Shown piece by piece: positions 1-13,270 of a stretch of DNA of 64,000 bases. Source of the DNA: Comamonas sp. lk. Lineage in GTDB: Bacteria; Pseudomonadota; Gammaproteobacteria; Burkholderiales; Burkholderiaceae_C. The stretch lies in the NCBI RefSeq assembly GCF_900564145.1, contig NZ_UOOB01000001.1, positions 3,226,754 to 3,290,753 of the forward strand, in the 5' to 3' direction. A model generated the notes under the pieces. The model was not told where the DNA came from and did not search any database. It worked only from the letters and a program-made list of their open reading frames with translations. A program made the position numbers and the translations under genes. Every line of letters starts with the position of its first letter. Position 1 is the first letter of the stretch.

Positions 1-1128
1 GCGCAACAGCGCCTCTATCTCAAAGCGGTAGTGCTTGACGCCGGCATTCAAGACCTTGCTGAACTTGCCAAAATCCAGGGGCTTGCCGGACGCACCAAAG
101 CGTTGCTCAAAGCGATCGATCAGGGGCGGGTCGAACAGCACAAACATCCGCCGCTCCAACTCCAGCCCCTCGGAGCGAAAGTCCTTGCCATGGGCGTAGT
201 CGTACAACATCACCAACGCCCAGGCTCCGGCCATGAAATGCCCGCCCGCCAGCACGCTGAGCTCACCGCTGCGCAAGGCAGCGAACGCAGCGGGCGAGGT
301 GTTGACGGTGCTGAAAAAACCATCTCTTCCCGGTGTGCCGCCCCGCGCCCGCCAGGCCTGCATGGCACCCAAAGCCATCTCGTCATTGCCAGTCCAGACC
401 AGGCGCGCTTCGGGATAGCGCTGCGCCAGCACGCGCATCTGCTCGGCTGCCTTATCCCTGCGCCATTCGCCGTTGACCTCCTGCACCAGGATGACATCAG
501 CATCTTCGGCCACCGCCTTGCGCATGCCAGCGTTCCTGGCCATCGAGCTCAGCGTGGATCGATCTCCGCCAATGGCCAGCAGCTGCAGCCTGCCGTCCTG
601 AGCCTGGGCTACACGCGAGGCCCGGGCCGTTTCAATCAGGGCCTTGGCCGTCATATAGCCGGCATCCACAGCCCGGGGCTCCAGGCTACCCAGCCAGTGC
701 TTGAATTTTTCGCGAGGCTGGCCCACCTGGGCACGCTGGATTTGCTGAATCCCGCTGAAGGCCACAAAGCTGTCAATGCCTGCAGCCTCCAGCGCTTTCA
801 GGATCTCGGGAGCGACGCTGTTTTCGTTCACAAACACCACAAAGCGCGGACGCTCGGCCCTGGCGGCCACATCGCGCGCAATCGCAATCGCCTGCAAGGG
901 GTTGCGTTCGGCATAGCGCACCTCCAGCGTCATGTGCAGGCTGCGCGCCGCACCTTCCATGGCTTCGGCAGCGTTGCGCCAAAAGGTTTCATCGCTACGC
1001 CCCGGATTGATGAAGACCACGCTTTGCGCCGCCGCCTGAAACGAGAGCAGCAACAAAAATGCAAATACGCCGGCACTGCGGCACATAAGCCGCACCAAAC
1101 GAACAAGCAGCGCCAGCCAAAGCGCCAT
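1..1128 (-). CDS. Periplasmic substrate-binding protein (sugar-type, Peripla_BP family), 3' end cut by window
   Basis: Reading leftwards from ATG at 1128 the frame stays open to the window edge, giving 376 residues without a stop. It begins with a hydrophobic leader of about 34 residues ending near QAAA, then VVFINPGRSDETFW, typical of the first strand of type I periplasmic binding proteins of ABC sugar uptake or of sensor kinases that borrow the fold. Further fold-typical segments are LLAIGGDRST, LVWTGNDEMALGAM and a late GGHFMAGAWAL. I infer a secreted ligand-binding protein; no transporter subunit is visible, so a partner kinase or cyclase beyond the left edge is possible. It is separated from alaS by a terminator and so has its own promoter. 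A plus-strand reading of the same DNA looks like a shadow. Confidence 0.72.
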   Translation of the reverse strand, partial: MALWLALLVRLVRLMCRSAGVFAFLLLLSFQAAAQSVVFINPGRSDETFWRNAAEAMEGAARSLHMTLEVRYAERNPLQAIAIARDVAARAERPRFVVFVNENSVAPEILKALEAAGIDSFVAFSGIQQIQRAQVGQPREKFKHWLGSLEPRAVDAGYMTAKALIETARASRVAQAQDGRLQLLAIGGDRSTLSSMARNAGMRKAVAEDADVILVQEVNGEWRRDKAAEQMRVLAQRYPEARLVWTGNDEMALGAMQAWRARGGTPGRDGFFSTVNTSPAAFAALRSGELSVLAGGHFMAGAWALVMLYDYAHGKDFRSEGLELERRMFVLFDPPLIDRFEQRFGASGKPLDFGKFSKVLNAGVKHYRFEIEALLR

Positions 1129-1208
1129 GGGATATGCCGACGAATTGAAGTTGTCTACTCCGGAGAACGATCCCGCAGGCTGCGAGCCGCTAAAAACCAC
1201 CCATCCTA

Positions 1209-1239
1209 ACAAAACACCCCGGACTTGCCGGGGTGTTTG
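1209..1239 (-). terminator. Rho-independent terminator of alaS
   Basis: A perfect 11-bp stem (1212-1222 with 1228-1238) around a 5-nt loop lies 36 bp past the alaS stop and is followed on the minus strand by TTTTGTT. Confidence 0.8.
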
Positions 1240-1274
1240 ACTGAATTGACGCCGTCAGACGTCGAAGTGACGCT

Positions 1275-3899
<2,625 letters not shown>

Positions 3900-4123
3900 G
3901 GTGTTTGGAATGAAGGTGCACAACGCAGCACCCACGGTAGGTACGGCTTGGCTTTGACCCTGCGCCAGGACAGGGCGCTGCACGCAAGGCAAATCAGCCA
4001 AACATTATAGGTTTGCCCATACAGCCCCGCGCGGCGCTGCACTGTCGCAAGCGCAGTGTGCGGCATGTGCCCTGCTCTGACCTGGATTAATGCAGTCCCT
4101 GCCAGCATACGGATAATCGGCCC

Positions 4124-4438
4124 ATGCCTCAGAACACAGACCGCTCACCCACCACATCGAGCCCTACTTCTTCCCATGCGCAGCCGCCACGCAAAAGCCG
4201 CCTGGTGCCCTGGCTGATCGGCCTGCCGGTGGTCATTTTTGCGGCACTCATGCTGATTGGCACGCTGATGGACGATCCGCAGAGCAAACAGCGCTGGGTT
4301 GACAGCGAAGCCATCAAGATCTGCTGGAAGCAGATAGGCAAACCCGAGGCCGAGCGCAAAACCCAGGAGTTTCACTCCAAGGACGATTGCGAACGGCTGG
4401 AATTCGACTTCAAGAGCAAGTACGGCGAAAACCCCTGA
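4124..4438 (+). CDS. Hypothetical single-pass membrane protein
   Basis: 104 residues. A Ser/Thr/Pro-rich cytoplasmic N-terminus (1-27) is followed by one membrane segment (about 29-48, LVPWLIGLPVVIFAALMLIG) and a charged C-terminal domain with two cysteines (ICWKQ and DDCERLEF). It reads divergently from alaS and convergently with the DUF4259 gene. I do not recognise a family; GC-rich codon use fits a native gene. Confidence 0.6.
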   Translation: MPQNTDRSPTTSSPTSSHAQPPRKSRLVPWLIGLPVVIFAALMLIGTLMDDPQSKQRWVDSEAIKICWKQIGKPEAERKTQEFHSKDDCERLEFDFKSKYGENP

Positions 4439-4459
4439 AGCGCTTACCTGAGCGAGGCG

Positions 4460-4855
4460 TTACTCCTCGTTCTCGAACTCGCTCTCCTGCTCTTGGTCGC
4501 TGCGCGCCAGGTCGATCATGCGATCAAAGGTTTCCACCAGCGTGGCACGCCGATCACGCTGGTAGCCAGCATCGGGCTGCAGCGCGTCGATGCTGTCATC
4601 CCAGGCCTTCAGGTACACGCTTTTCCAATCCATCAGCGTTTGAGCCGATGGCCAGATGGGTGCCATGCCGCTCTCGGCCATAGTGCACAGCAGCTCGATC
4701 TTGCAGGGCACCAGATCGGCGTCCAGCGCGTCGGCCTGCAGCGACTGGGGCGCATCCATGGCCTCGCTGATTTCATCGAGCAGCTGCGTGGTGATATCGA
4801 TCAGCCAGTCAAGCGCCGCGTCGTTGTCGAAATTGCCGTGCGACCAGGTACCCAT
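4460..4855 (-). CDS. DUF4259 domain-containing protein
   Basis: 131 residues starting MGTWSHGNFDNDAALDWL, the hallmark N-terminus of the DUF4259 family (MGtWghGiFDNDtAaDWl). The rest is acidic and helical, including LQPDAGYQRDRRATLVETFDRM and a Glu-rich tail. The family has no established function; it usually occurs as a stand-alone gene. It ends 22 bp from the convergent membrane-protein gene and lies head-to-tail with smpB, about 93 bp downstream of the smpB stop. Confidence 0.8.
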   Translation of the reverse strand: MGTWSHGNFDNDAALDWLIDITTQLLDEISEAMDAPQSLQADALDADLVPCKIELLCTMAESGMAPIWPSAQTLMDWKSVYLKAWDDSIDALQPDAGYQRDRRATLVETFDRMIDLARSDQEQESEFENEE

Positions 4856-4948
4856 GGTGACTCTCCTTGGACTGAAGCGTTGTGCTGCAGCCCAGCTTAG
4901 TGCTGGCGTATGTCAAAACCATGTCAGCCCCCCGGCCGCAGGAATCAG

Positions 4949-5422
4949 TCAGCGGTTGCGGCCTTTCATGACGCGCTCTACCTCGCGCTTGCCTTCGCGA
5001 TCCTTGATCACGTCGCGCTTGTCATGCTCGGCCTTGCCCTTGGCCAGGGCGATGTCGCACTTCACGTAGCCGTTTTTCCAGTGCAGATTGATGGGCACCA
5101 GGGTGTAGCCTTTTTGCTCGACCTTGCCCACCAGACGCTTGATTTCGTCTTTCTTCATCAGCAGCTTCTTGATGCGTGCCGCATCGGGGCTGACGTGGGT
5201 GGACGCCGTCTTCAAAGGATTGATCTGGCAGCCCATCAGGTACAGCTCGCCGTCCTTGATGAGCACATAGCCGTCGGTCAACTGCACCTTGCCGCTGCGC
5301 AAGGCCTTGACCTCCCAGCCGTGCAGCACCACGCCTGCCTCGTAGCGTTCCTCGAAGAAATAGTTGAATGCAGCTTTTTTATTGTCGGCAATGCGCGACG
5401 ATGTTTCTTGTGTCTTGGCCAT
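4949..5422 (-). CDS. smpB: SsrA-binding protein SmpB
   Basis: Binds tmRNA and delivers it to stalled ribosomes for trans-translation. The 157-residue product has the SmpB beta-barrel with [34 protein letters not shown] and the [19 protein letters not shown] segment, and ends in a basic tail ([16 protein letters not shown]) that enters the decoding centre. I chose ATG at 5422 (MAKTQETS); an ATG-initiated extension of 11 residues is possible but has no family support. It diverges from ratA, a common arrangement in beta- and gammaproteobacteria. Confidence 0.97.
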   Translation of the reverse strand: MAKTQETSSRIADNKKAAFNYFFEERYEAGVVLHGWEVKALRSGKVQLTDGYVLIKDGELYLMGCQINPLKTASTHVSPDAARIKKLLMKKDEIKRLVGKVEQKGYTLVPINLHWKNGYVKCDIALAKGKAEHDKRDVIKDREGKREVERVMKGRNR

Positions 5423-5581
5423 GGAGTATTCGGTTGGGCGCGAGCCCGGGGTCAAAGCTCTCCCTACAATACAGGGTTACCGTCTCGCCTCAGTGCGAGA
5501 TTTTAGTTTCGCATGACGGCCTTGGGTGCAAAGCGCTTGCTTAAGCCCTTGCATCCACCCCATGCCGACAACTCTTTGCCC

Positions 5582-6034
5582 ATGAAAAACGTCAACAAGT
5601 CCGTCCTCATCTGGTATAGCCCCGCAGAAATGTTTGCTCTCGTGACGGACGTGGCTCGCTATAGCGAGTTCCTGCCCTGGTGCGATCAGACCAAGGTGCT
5701 GGAGCAGGACGCAAGCGGCATGACGGCCGAAGTCGGAATGACGTTCGGCGGCCTGAAAAAATCTTTCGTGACCCGCAACACCCACAGCGAAATGGACAAC
5801 GGCGGCAAGCAGGTCAGCATCCGCCTGATCAAGGGCCCGTTCTCGCGCCTGGAAGGGCACTGGCGCTTTCACCCCGTAGGCGACGGCAAGCAGCGCGCCT
5901 GCCGCATTGAGCTGCAGCTGGACTACGGCTTTGAAAGTGGAGCACTGGCCGCCGTGATCGGCCCGGTGTTCGACCGCATTGCCAGCTCCATGGTCGATGC
6001 CTTCATCAAGCGTGCAGAACAGGTGTACGGCTGA
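5582..6034 (+). CDS. ratA: RatA / Coq10-like START-domain protein
   Basis: 150 residues of the polyketide cyclase/START superfamily: YSPAEMFALVTDVARYSEFLPWC near the N-terminus, GLKKSFVTRN in the middle and VFDRIASSMVDAFIKRAEQVYG as the long C-terminal helix. E. coli RatA has been reported to block 70S association, and eukaryotic Coq10 binds ubiquinone, so the physiological role here may be quinone handling rather than toxicity. The ATG at 5582 gives the normal family length. rnfH follows after 5 bp, the conserved ratA-rnfH pair. Confidence 0.93.
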   Translation: MKNVNKSVLIWYSPAEMFALVTDVARYSEFLPWCDQTKVLEQDASGMTAEVGMTFGGLKKSFVTRNTHSEMDNGGKQVSIRLIKGPFSRLEGHWRFHPVGDGKQRACRIELQLDYGFESGALAAVIGPVFDRIASSMVDAFIKRAEQVYG

Positions 6035-6039
6035 ACGCC

Positions 6040-6384
6040 ATGGCCGCACTGCACATCACCCTCAGCTACTCGGCAGCCGCCGGCCAGGTGCACGAGCAGG
6101 AATTGGAGCTGGCTCCCGGCGCTACCGTCGCCGATGCGCTGCAAGCTGCCGGTGGTCTCTCGGCCCTGGGTTTTGCAGACGGAAAAGGTCTGCAGCCCTT
6201 TATAGGCATCTGGGGAAAGCTCTCAAAACCAGAGCATTTCCTGAAGGATGGCGACCGTGTGGAGCTGTACCGCCCGCTGACGGTAGACCCCAAGATCGCC
6301 CGACGCGAACGCTTTGCCCGCCAGGGCGCACGCGGGGCCGGTCTGTTCAAGCGCCAGCGGCCTGGAGCCAAAGCCGGTTACTGA
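6040..6384 (+). CDS. rnfH: RnfH family ubiquitin-like protein
   Basis: 114 residues with a beta-grasp (ubiquitin-like) core: LELAPGATVADALQAAG, IGIWGKLSKPEHFLKDGDRVELYRPLTVDPKIARRERF. The VELYRPLTVDPK segment is diagnostic of RnfH (UPF0125). The C-terminal extension is Arg/Gly-rich. It is co-transcribed with ratA (5-bp gap) and a terminator follows directly. Function is not settled in the family. Confidence 0.93.
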   Translation: MAALHITLSYSAAAGQVHEQELELAPGATVADALQAAGGLSALGFADGKGLQPFIGIWGKLSKPEHFLKDGDRVELYRPLTVDPKIARRERFARQGARGAGLFKRQRPGAKAGY

Positions 6385-6419
6385 GCTCGGTCATGGGTAC
6401 ACGCACCGCCGGAGAATAA

Positions 6420-6446
6420 AAAAGCGCCATTCCTGTGGCGCTTTTG
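6420..6446. terminator. Bidirectional terminator between rnfH and the DUF4124 gene
   Basis: A 9-bp stem (6421-6429 with 6436-6444) with a 6-nt loop and flanking A and T runs serves the two convergent genes. Confidence 0.8.
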
Positions 6447-6482
6447 CTTTCTGCATCACCCCTTCGTGATTTGAAGAGCGGC

Positions 6483-7001
6483 TTACTGCGTGGGCTGCAG
6501 CGGCCCACATTCGGCCGCAATCACCACATCCGCACGCTTGAGCTCGGCTTCGCGCGTGCTGTCATCCATAAAGCTGCGCTCGCCCTTGGCGTTGACATTG
6601 GAGAGCAATCGCCCTGAGCTCAGCGTCGCCTTGGCCTGCTTGGCCCGATCGCAGTTTTCCTGGCGTGATTTTTCGCGCTTGGCCTGCTCAACGCGGGTCT
6701 TTTCAGCCTCTTGCTGCTCCTGCTTGCGCTTTTGCTCCTCCAGGCCTTTGTCCACGCCTGACTCCGCCGGCTTTTCGGCAGTCTTGGGAGCTACGGCACC
6801 AGGAGCTGGCGCCGCTTCTGCAGTCCGCGATGAAACCCCAGCACCCGGCTGGCGCAGAATGTTTTTTGCGGGAATATCGGCCGGAGGCGCTCGGTCGCTG
6901 AACACTTTTTGCCCACGGGCATCAATCCACTGCCACTGGGCCATGGCGGGGATCGCGCTGGCTGCAATGGCGGCAATCAAGAAAAGCTTGGTAATTTGCA
7001 T
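6483..7001 (-). CDS. Secreted DUF4124 domain protein
   Basis: 172 residues. A signal peptide (about 1-21, ending IPAMA) precedes the DUF4124 motif WQWIDARGQKVFSDRAPP, a periplasmic beta module frequent in beta- and gammaproteobacteria. Residues 60-125 form a highly charged coiled-coil stretch (EEQKRKQEQQEAEKTRVEQ) and the C-terminus has two Cys (C117, C165 region) that could form a disulfide. Function unknown in the family. It is divergent from guaB with a 108-bp shared promoter region. Confidence 0.88.
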   Translation of the reverse strand: MQITKLFLIAAIAASAIPAMAQWQWIDARGQKVFSDRAPPADIPAKNILRQPGAGVSSRTAEAAPAPGAVAPKTAEKPAESGVDKGLEEQKRKQEQQEAEKTRVEQAKREKSRQENCDRAKQAKATLSSGRLLSNVNAKGERSFMDDSTREAELKRADVVIAAECGPLQPTQ

Positions 7002-7070
7002 GGGTGCGAAAGCGGTACACGAAAAATGGGTTTGACCGTGGGGGATCTCTGGCCTGTGCCCACATTGTGA

Positions 7071-8585
<1,515 letters not shown>

Positions 8586-8653
8586 TTGATTGCTTGACAA
8601 GTCATAGCAGGGTGGGCATTGCCTGCCCTGCTTTTCTTTTTTCAGGAGTCCTC

Positions 8654-9109
8654 ATGAAACTTGCCGAAGCCTTGTTGCTCAGAGCCGATCTGAAGAAAAA
8701 GCTGGCCTCGCTGCGCGAGCGCATCAACCGCAACGCCATCTTGCAAGAGGGCGAGGCGCCCAAGGAAAAAGTCTCGGACTTGCTGGCCGAAGCAAGCTCC
8801 ACGCTGCAGGAGCAGCAAAAACTGGTGCGAACCATCAATGCAGCCAATGAGTCCATCAAGCTGGCAGACGGCCGCCTGCTCGCCGATGTATTGGCGCAGC
8901 GCGACACCTTGATTGCCCATCATTCGCTCCTGGTGGCTGCCATTGCTGCAACCCACAAGGATGTGGACCGCTACAGCCAGCGTGAAATCAAATGGATTCC
9001 TCAAATCGATGTGGCAGGCTTGCAAAAGCAGGCCGATGATTTGTCGCGCAAGATTCGTGAAGTCAACGTGACGATTCAAGCCGCCAACTGGCAGATTGAC
9101 ATCGACTAA
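8654..9109 (+). CDS. DIP1984 family protein
   Basis: 151 residues, almost entirely helical: MKLAEALLLRADLKKKLASL at the start, then RINRNAILQEGE and the internal RYSQREIKWI. This is the signature of the DIP1984 (septicolysin-like) family, whose function is unestablished. AGGAG at 8644-8648 sets ATG 8654 as the start, 68 bp after guaB. Confidence 0.88.
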   Translation: MKLAEALLLRADLKKKLASLRERINRNAILQEGEAPKEKVSDLLAEASSTLQEQQKLVRTINAANESIKLADGRLLADVLAQRDTLIAHHSLLVAAIAATHKDVDRYSQREIKWIPQIDVAGLQKQADDLSRKIREVNVTIQAANWQIDID

Positions 9110-9354
9110 GATCCGGTTTCGGAGCGCCACGGGCGAGTGCAAAGACCTCGGTGAGGCCAGGAGGTTGAAAACAAGCTGGTCTCAAACTCAGAGCGTGAAG
9201 GGCAACGCCGGTGCTGAAACCACCACGACTCCTCAGCCCATCACTACTTACGACGAACTCCTTAGATTTCACATCGCACTACCTTGCACTGACGCGGCGC
9301 TCCCTCTTTACCCACAGTTTTCTGGTCGGAATCTTCAATTCTGATCAGAGTGTT

Positions 9355-9390
9355 AAAATCTGGTCTGATTCAAATAGCAGGCCAGATTTT
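9355..9390. promoter_or_regulatory. Inverted repeat upstream of the toxin-antitoxin pair (candidate autoregulatory operator)
   Basis: AAAATCTGG at 9355-9363 and CCAGATTTT at 9382-9390 form a 9-bp perfect inverted repeat ending 14 bp before the antitoxin ATG. Phd/VapB-type antitoxins usually repress their own promoter through such palindromes; binding here is inferred. The stretch 9110-9354 upstream shows no convincing gene. Confidence 0.5.
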
Positions 9391-9404
9391 TCTATTTCCA
9401 CCTC

Positions 9405-9665
9405 ATGCAATCCGTCGGCATCTACGAGGCCAAGACCCGTTTCTCCGCCCTGATCGAACTGGTCGAGCAAGGCGAAGAAGTGCGCATCACGCGCCACGGC
9501 AAGGAAGTCGTGCGCATGCTGCCCGTGCGACGCCGGCCGGTGATCACCGATGAGCAGATTGCCCGGGAATTGGAACAAATTCAGGCCTTGCAGCACACCA
9601 TTCGTGCGCAGTGCGCTACGGATTGCGTAGCAAAGCTGCGCCAGACCGGCCGGAGCGAAGCATGA
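9405..9665 (+). CDS. Phd/YefM-type antitoxin
   Basis: 86 residues. MQSVGIYEAKTRFSALIELV followed by GEEVRITRHGKEVVRMLP is the N-terminal DNA-binding fold of Phd/YefM antitoxins (type II prevent-host-death family). The C-terminal 40 residues (DEQIARELEQIQAL onward) would wrap the toxin. Its TGA overlaps the toxin ATG (ATGA at 9662-9665), so the two are translationally coupled. Confidence 0.9.
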   Translation: MQSVGIYEAKTRFSALIELVEQGEEVRITRHGKEVVRMLPVRRRPVITDEQIARELEQIQALQHTIRAQCATDCVAKLRQTGRSEA

Positions 9666-10096
9666 CGGCCTTCATCCTGGATGTCTCCGTCACCGCCGCC
9701 TGGCTGCTGCCGGACAACGCCAGCACACACACCCAGCGCCTTTACACCCGCATTCGCCGCCACGAGGTCGATCCGCAAGCCCCCAACCTCTGGCAGTGGG
9801 AATGCGGCAACCTGATTGCCTCGGGCGTGAATAATGGGCGCATCCCGCACAGCTCGGTGGAAGGCCTGTGGGGTGTGCTCGAAGCCATACGCCACCGCGT
9901 GGAGCTACACGATCTGGCACCTGCACAGCACAAAGCCGTGCTGGATGTGGCGCTGGACACCGGCCTGCCCACTTATGACGCGGCCTATCTGTGGCTGGCG
10001 CAGTCGCTGCGCCTGCCACTGGCCACATTCGATACTGCCCAGATCGCTGCCGCCCGCAAAAGCGGCATCAAGCTGCTGGCACCCGAAGATTTCTAA
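9662..10096 (+). CDS. VapC-like PIN-domain toxin (RNase)
   Basis: 144 residues with the acidic PIN pocket visible: [13 protein letters not shown] (first Asp), WQWECGNLI (Glu), [12 protein letters not shown] (Asp) and [12 protein letters not shown] (Asp). PIN toxins cleave RNA, often initiator tRNA or rRNA, when the antitoxin is degraded. The start at 9662 lies within the antitoxin stop. The pair sits between the DIP1984 gene and guaA, on the same strand, 32 bp upstream of guaA, so some readthrough into guaA is possible. Confidence 0.9.
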   Translation: MTAFILDVSVTAAWLLPDNASTHTQRLYTRIRRHEVDPQAPNLWQWECGNLIASGVNNGRIPHSSVEGLWGVLEAIRHRVELHDLAPAQHKAVLDVALDTGLPTYDAAYLWLAQSLRLPLATFDTAQIAAARKSGIKLLAPEDF

Positions 10097-10128
10097 CCCC
10101 TTTTGCCACCCTCTTGCCCTTGATAACC

Positions 10129-11745
10129 ATGCAACACGACAAGATCCTCATTCTTGACTTTGGCTCCCAAGTCACCCAGCTCATCGCTCGCCGCGTGCGT
10201 GAAGCCCATGTTTACTGCGAAGTCCATCCCTGCGATGTGAGCAGCGACTGGGTGCGCGAATTCGCCGCCGACGGCAAGCTCAAGGGCATCATCCTGTCGG
10301 GCAGCCACGCCAGCGTCTACGAAGTGGACGACCGCGCCCCTGACGCCGTGTTCGAGCTGAACCTGCCCGTGCTGGGCATTTGCTACGGCATGCAGACCAT
10401 GGCCACCCAGCTGGGCGGCAAGGTCGAAGGCAGCAACAGCCGCGAATTCGGCTACGCCGAAGTGCGCGCCCATGGCCACACCGAACTGCTCAAGGGCATT
10501 GAAGACTTCGTGACCCCTGAAGGCCACGGCATGCTCAAGGTCTGGATGAGCCACGGCGACAAGGTCACCGAGCTGCCCCCGGGCTTCAAGGTCATGGCCT
10601 CCACCCCCAGCTGCCCCATCGCCGGCATGGCCGACGAAGTCCGCCGCTACTACGCCGTGCAGTTCCACCCCGAAGTCACGCACACCGTGCAAGGCCAGGC
10701 ACTGCTCAACCGCTTTGTGCTCGATATCTGCGGCACGCAAGCCGACTGGATCATGGGCGACTACATTGCAGAAGCCGTGGCCAAGATCCGCGAGCAAGTT
10801 GGTGACGAAGAAGTGATTCTGGGCCTGTCCGGCGGCGTGGATTCGTCCGTGGCAGCCGCCCTGATCCACCGCGCCATTGGCGATCAGCTGACCTGCGTCT
10901 TCGTCGATCACGGCCTGCTGCGCCTGAACGAAGGCGATGCGGTCATGGAAATGTTCGAAGGCAAGCTGCACGCCAAGGTGATTCGCGTTGATGCATCCGA
11001 CCTGTTCCTGGGCAAACTGGCCGGCGTTTCCGAACCCGAAGCCAAGCGCAAGATCATTGGCGGCCTGTTCGTCGATGTGTTCAAGGCCGAAGCCTCCAAG
11101 CTCAAGGCCGCCAATGCAGGCAGCAAGGGCGCTACCTTCCTGGCCCAGGGCACGATCTACCCCGACGTGATCGAATCCGGCGGCGCGAAAAGCAAGAAGG
11201 CCGTCACCATCAAGAGCCACCACAATGTGGGCGGCTTGCCTGAGCAACTGGGCCTGAAGCTGCTGGAGCCTCTGCGCGACCTGTTCAAGGACGAAGTGCG
11301 TGAACTGGGCGTGGCCCTGGGCCTGCCACGCGGCATGGTGTATCGCCACCCCTTCCCCGGCCCAGGCCTGGGCGTGCGTATTCTGGGTGAAGTGAAGAAG
11401 GAATACGCCGACCTGCTGCGCCGCGCCGATGCCATCTTCATCGAAGAGCTGAACAACTGGATCGACGAGGCCACCGGCAAGAGCTGGTACGACCTGACCA
11501 GCCAGGCTTTCACCGTGTTCTTGCCCGTCAAGAGCGTGGGCGTGATGGGCGATGGCCGCACCTATGACTACGTGGTGGCCTTGCGCGCCGTGCAGACCAG
11601 CGACTTCATGACCGCCGACTGGGCCGAGCTGCCTTACGGCCTCTTGAAGAAGGTCTCCGGCCGCATCATCAACGAAGTGCGCGGCATCAACCGCGTCACC
11701 TATGACGTGAGCACCAAGCCACCGGCAACCATCGAGTGGGAATAA
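10129..11745 (+). CDS. guaA: GMP synthase (glutamine-hydrolysing)
   Basis: Converts XMP to GMP using glutamine and ATP. The 538-residue protein has an N-terminal class I glutaminase ([18 protein letters not shown]; nucleophile Cys in GICYGMQ; His in [10 protein letters not shown]), the ATP-pyrophosphatase loop [11 protein letters not shown] and the dimerisation domain ending [12 protein letters not shown]. The start is ATG 10129 ([12 protein letters not shown]); the frame upstream runs into vapC. The 3' end of guaA is a known insertion site for tyrosine-integrase elements, which fits the integrase remnant immediately downstream. Confidence 0.98.
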   Translation: MQHDKILILDFGSQVTQLIARRVREAHVYCEVHPCDVSSDWVREFAADGKLKGIILSGSHASVYEVDDRAPDAVFELNLPVLGICYGMQTMATQLGGKVEGSNSREFGYAEVRAHGHTELLKGIEDFVTPEGHGMLKVWMSHGDKVTELPPGFKVMASTPSCPIAGMADEVRRYYAVQFHPEVTHTVQGQALLNRFVLDICGTQADWIMGDYIAEAVAKIREQVGDEEVILGLSGGVDSSVAAALIHRAIGDQLTCVFVDHGLLRLNEGDAVMEMFEGKLHAKVIRVDASDLFLGKLAGVSEPEAKRKIIGGLFVDVFKAEASKLKAANAGSKGATFLAQGTIYPDVIESGGAKSKKAVTIKSHHNVGGLPEQLGLKLLEPLRDLFKDEVRELGVALGLPRGMVYRHPFPGPGLGVRILGEVKKEYADLLRRADAIFIEELNNWIDEATGKSWYDLTSQAFTVFLPVKSVGVMGDGRTYDYVVALRAVQTSDFMTADWAELPYGLLKKVSGRIINEVRGINRVTYDVSTKPPATIEWE

Positions 11746-11792
11746 AAAGGCGTCATGTCCTGACATGTAGCCTTTAGACTTATTTCTCATGT

Positions 11793-11818
11793 AAGCCCGC
11801 GATTTCGCGGGCTTTTTT
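11793..11818 (+). terminator. Rho-independent terminator of guaA
   Basis: An inverted repeat 11793-11802/11805-11814 (GC-rich stem, short loop) followed by TTTTTT lies 48 bp after the guaA stop. Confidence 0.85.
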
Positions 11819-11884
11819 CATTTTGGTTGGGTGCTATTCGGAACTAGCCGGTCGCGTGAAGCCGGCGGGATTTATTGGTACTTT

Positions 11885-12030
11885 GCATGGTACGGCCCTG
11901 CCCTCATACCATCCGCCTCACCGATACCATGCAAGCGCTTCGCTAGGGGCGCATGGTATGAAATTCATCTAAGTCATTGATTTCAATGAAGATACCATGC
12001 CTAAAAATGCACTTTTTTGCGCATGGTATC
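11885..12030. repeat. Five GATACCATGC sites in alternating orientation upstream of the integrase
   Basis: Copies lie at 11885-11894 (reverse, one end base altered), 11923-11932 (forward), 11951-11960 (reverse, last base changed), 11991-12000 (forward) and 12021-12030 (reverse). Copies 2/3 and 4/5 form inverted pairs. The array sits between the guaA terminator and the integrase start, where attachment-site arms, excisionase sites or an integrase operator would be expected. Which of these it is cannot be decided from sequence. Confidence 0.75.
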
Positions 12031-12054
12031 GGCAGCATGAAAAGAGGCCAAGGC

Positions 12055-13270
12055 ATGCTCACTGATACCAAAATCCGCTCACTCAAAGCCACCGGCAAGC
12101 TCTACAAGATCACCGACCGCGATGGCCTCTATGTGGCCGTAACCCCAAGCGGCACAATAAGTTTTCGCTACAACTACAAGATCAACAACCGCCAGGAAAC
12201 GCTCACGATCGGCGCGTATGGTATCGGCGGAATCACGCTGGCCGAGGCACGCGCCAAACAGCTGCTTGCCAAGAAACTGGTGCAAGAGGGAGTGAGCCCG
12301 GCGCGCGAGAAGATTCGCACCCGGGCGCGAGAAGATTCGCACCCGGGCGCGTGAAGTGTCGGCCGGCACCTTTTCCGAATGGGCCGTCAAATGGCTCAAA
12401 GGCCACAAGATGGCCGACAGCACCCGCGACATGCGCCGCTCGGTCTATGAGCGCGACCTGAAGACACGCTTTGGCAAACTCCAGTTGCGCGAGATCTCGG
12501 GCGAAGACGTGCGCAGCATGGCCAACGCCATCGTCGCCCGTGGCGCACCGGCCACCGCCATCCACGCCCGCGAGATTGTTTTGCTGGTGTTCCGCTACGC
12601 CATCGAGCGAGGGCAAAAGGTAGGCAACCCAGCCGAAGAAGTCGCGCCCAGCACCATTGCCACGTTTGAGCCCAAAGACCGCGCCCTGACCAAAGAAGAA
12701 ATCAGGATTTTTTACCAAAATCTTGAGAAAGTCGGCACCACGCCCAGCATTCGCGCGGCCTGCAAACTGCTGCTGCTCACCCTGCTGCGCAAGGGAGAGC
12801 TCACCAACGCCAAATGGGCAGATGTTAGCTTCACCGAGGGCACGCTCACCATTCCTGCAGCCAGAATGAAGGCCCGCCGCCCGCATATCGTCTTTCTGGC
12901 GCAGCAGGCCATGGACCTGCTAGCCGCCCTCAAGATGTTTGCCGGCAGCTCGGACTACGTCTTCCCCAGCCGCTACGAGATCCACAAGCCCATGAGTGCG
13001 GCAACGCTCAACCGCGTCATGACGCTGAGCTGGGAATACGCGCAAAAAGACGGCCACACGCTTGCAAAATTCGGCCCGCACGACATGCGCCGCACCGGCT
13101 CCACCATCCTGCATGAAGCCGGCTACAACTCCGACTGGATTGAGAAAACCCTGGCCCACGAGCAAAAAGGCGTTCGCGCCGTCTACAACAAGGCCGAGTA
13201 CCGCGAGCAACGCAAAGCCATGCTGCAGGATTGGGCCGACATGATCGACAGCTGGACTGCACCCCAATAA
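12055..13270 (+). pseudogene. P4-type tyrosine integrase, frameshifted by a 22-bp tandem duplication
   Basis: The first part (12055-12354) starts MLTDTKIRSLKATGKLYKIT and is the DUF4102 arm-binding domain. The second frame (to 13270) carries the core-binding domain (AGTFSEWAVKWLKGHKM) and the catalytic domain with Arg in LLRKGEL, HDMRR, LAHE and the tyrosine in AVYNKAEY. Removing one copy of the 22-bp duplication at 12303-12346 joins the frames exactly (...RTRAREVSAGTFSEW). The protein would then be about 397 residues, normal for the family. As written it is inactive unless the duplication reverts. Its position behind guaA and + orientation suggest a remnant of a guaA-targeting island. Confidence 0.92.
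12303..12346 (+). repeat. Perfect 22-bp tandem duplication inside the integrase gene
   Basis: 12303-12324 and 12325-12346 are identical (begin GCGCGAGAAG, end CACCCGG). 22 is not a multiple of 3, so the second copy shifts the frame and creates a TGA at 12352-12354. Confidence 0.97.

Noticed and set aside
31..1209. Plus-strand frame of 392 codons over the left end
   Set aside because: The minus-strand frame encodes a recognisable periplasmic binding protein with a signal peptide; the plus reading has no domain character.
12055..13270. The guaA-linked integrase as the integrase of the lambdoid prophage
   Set aside because: Gene order (lysis genes facing guaA, immunity at the far right) places the phage int on the right; ten kb of host-like genes separate the two.
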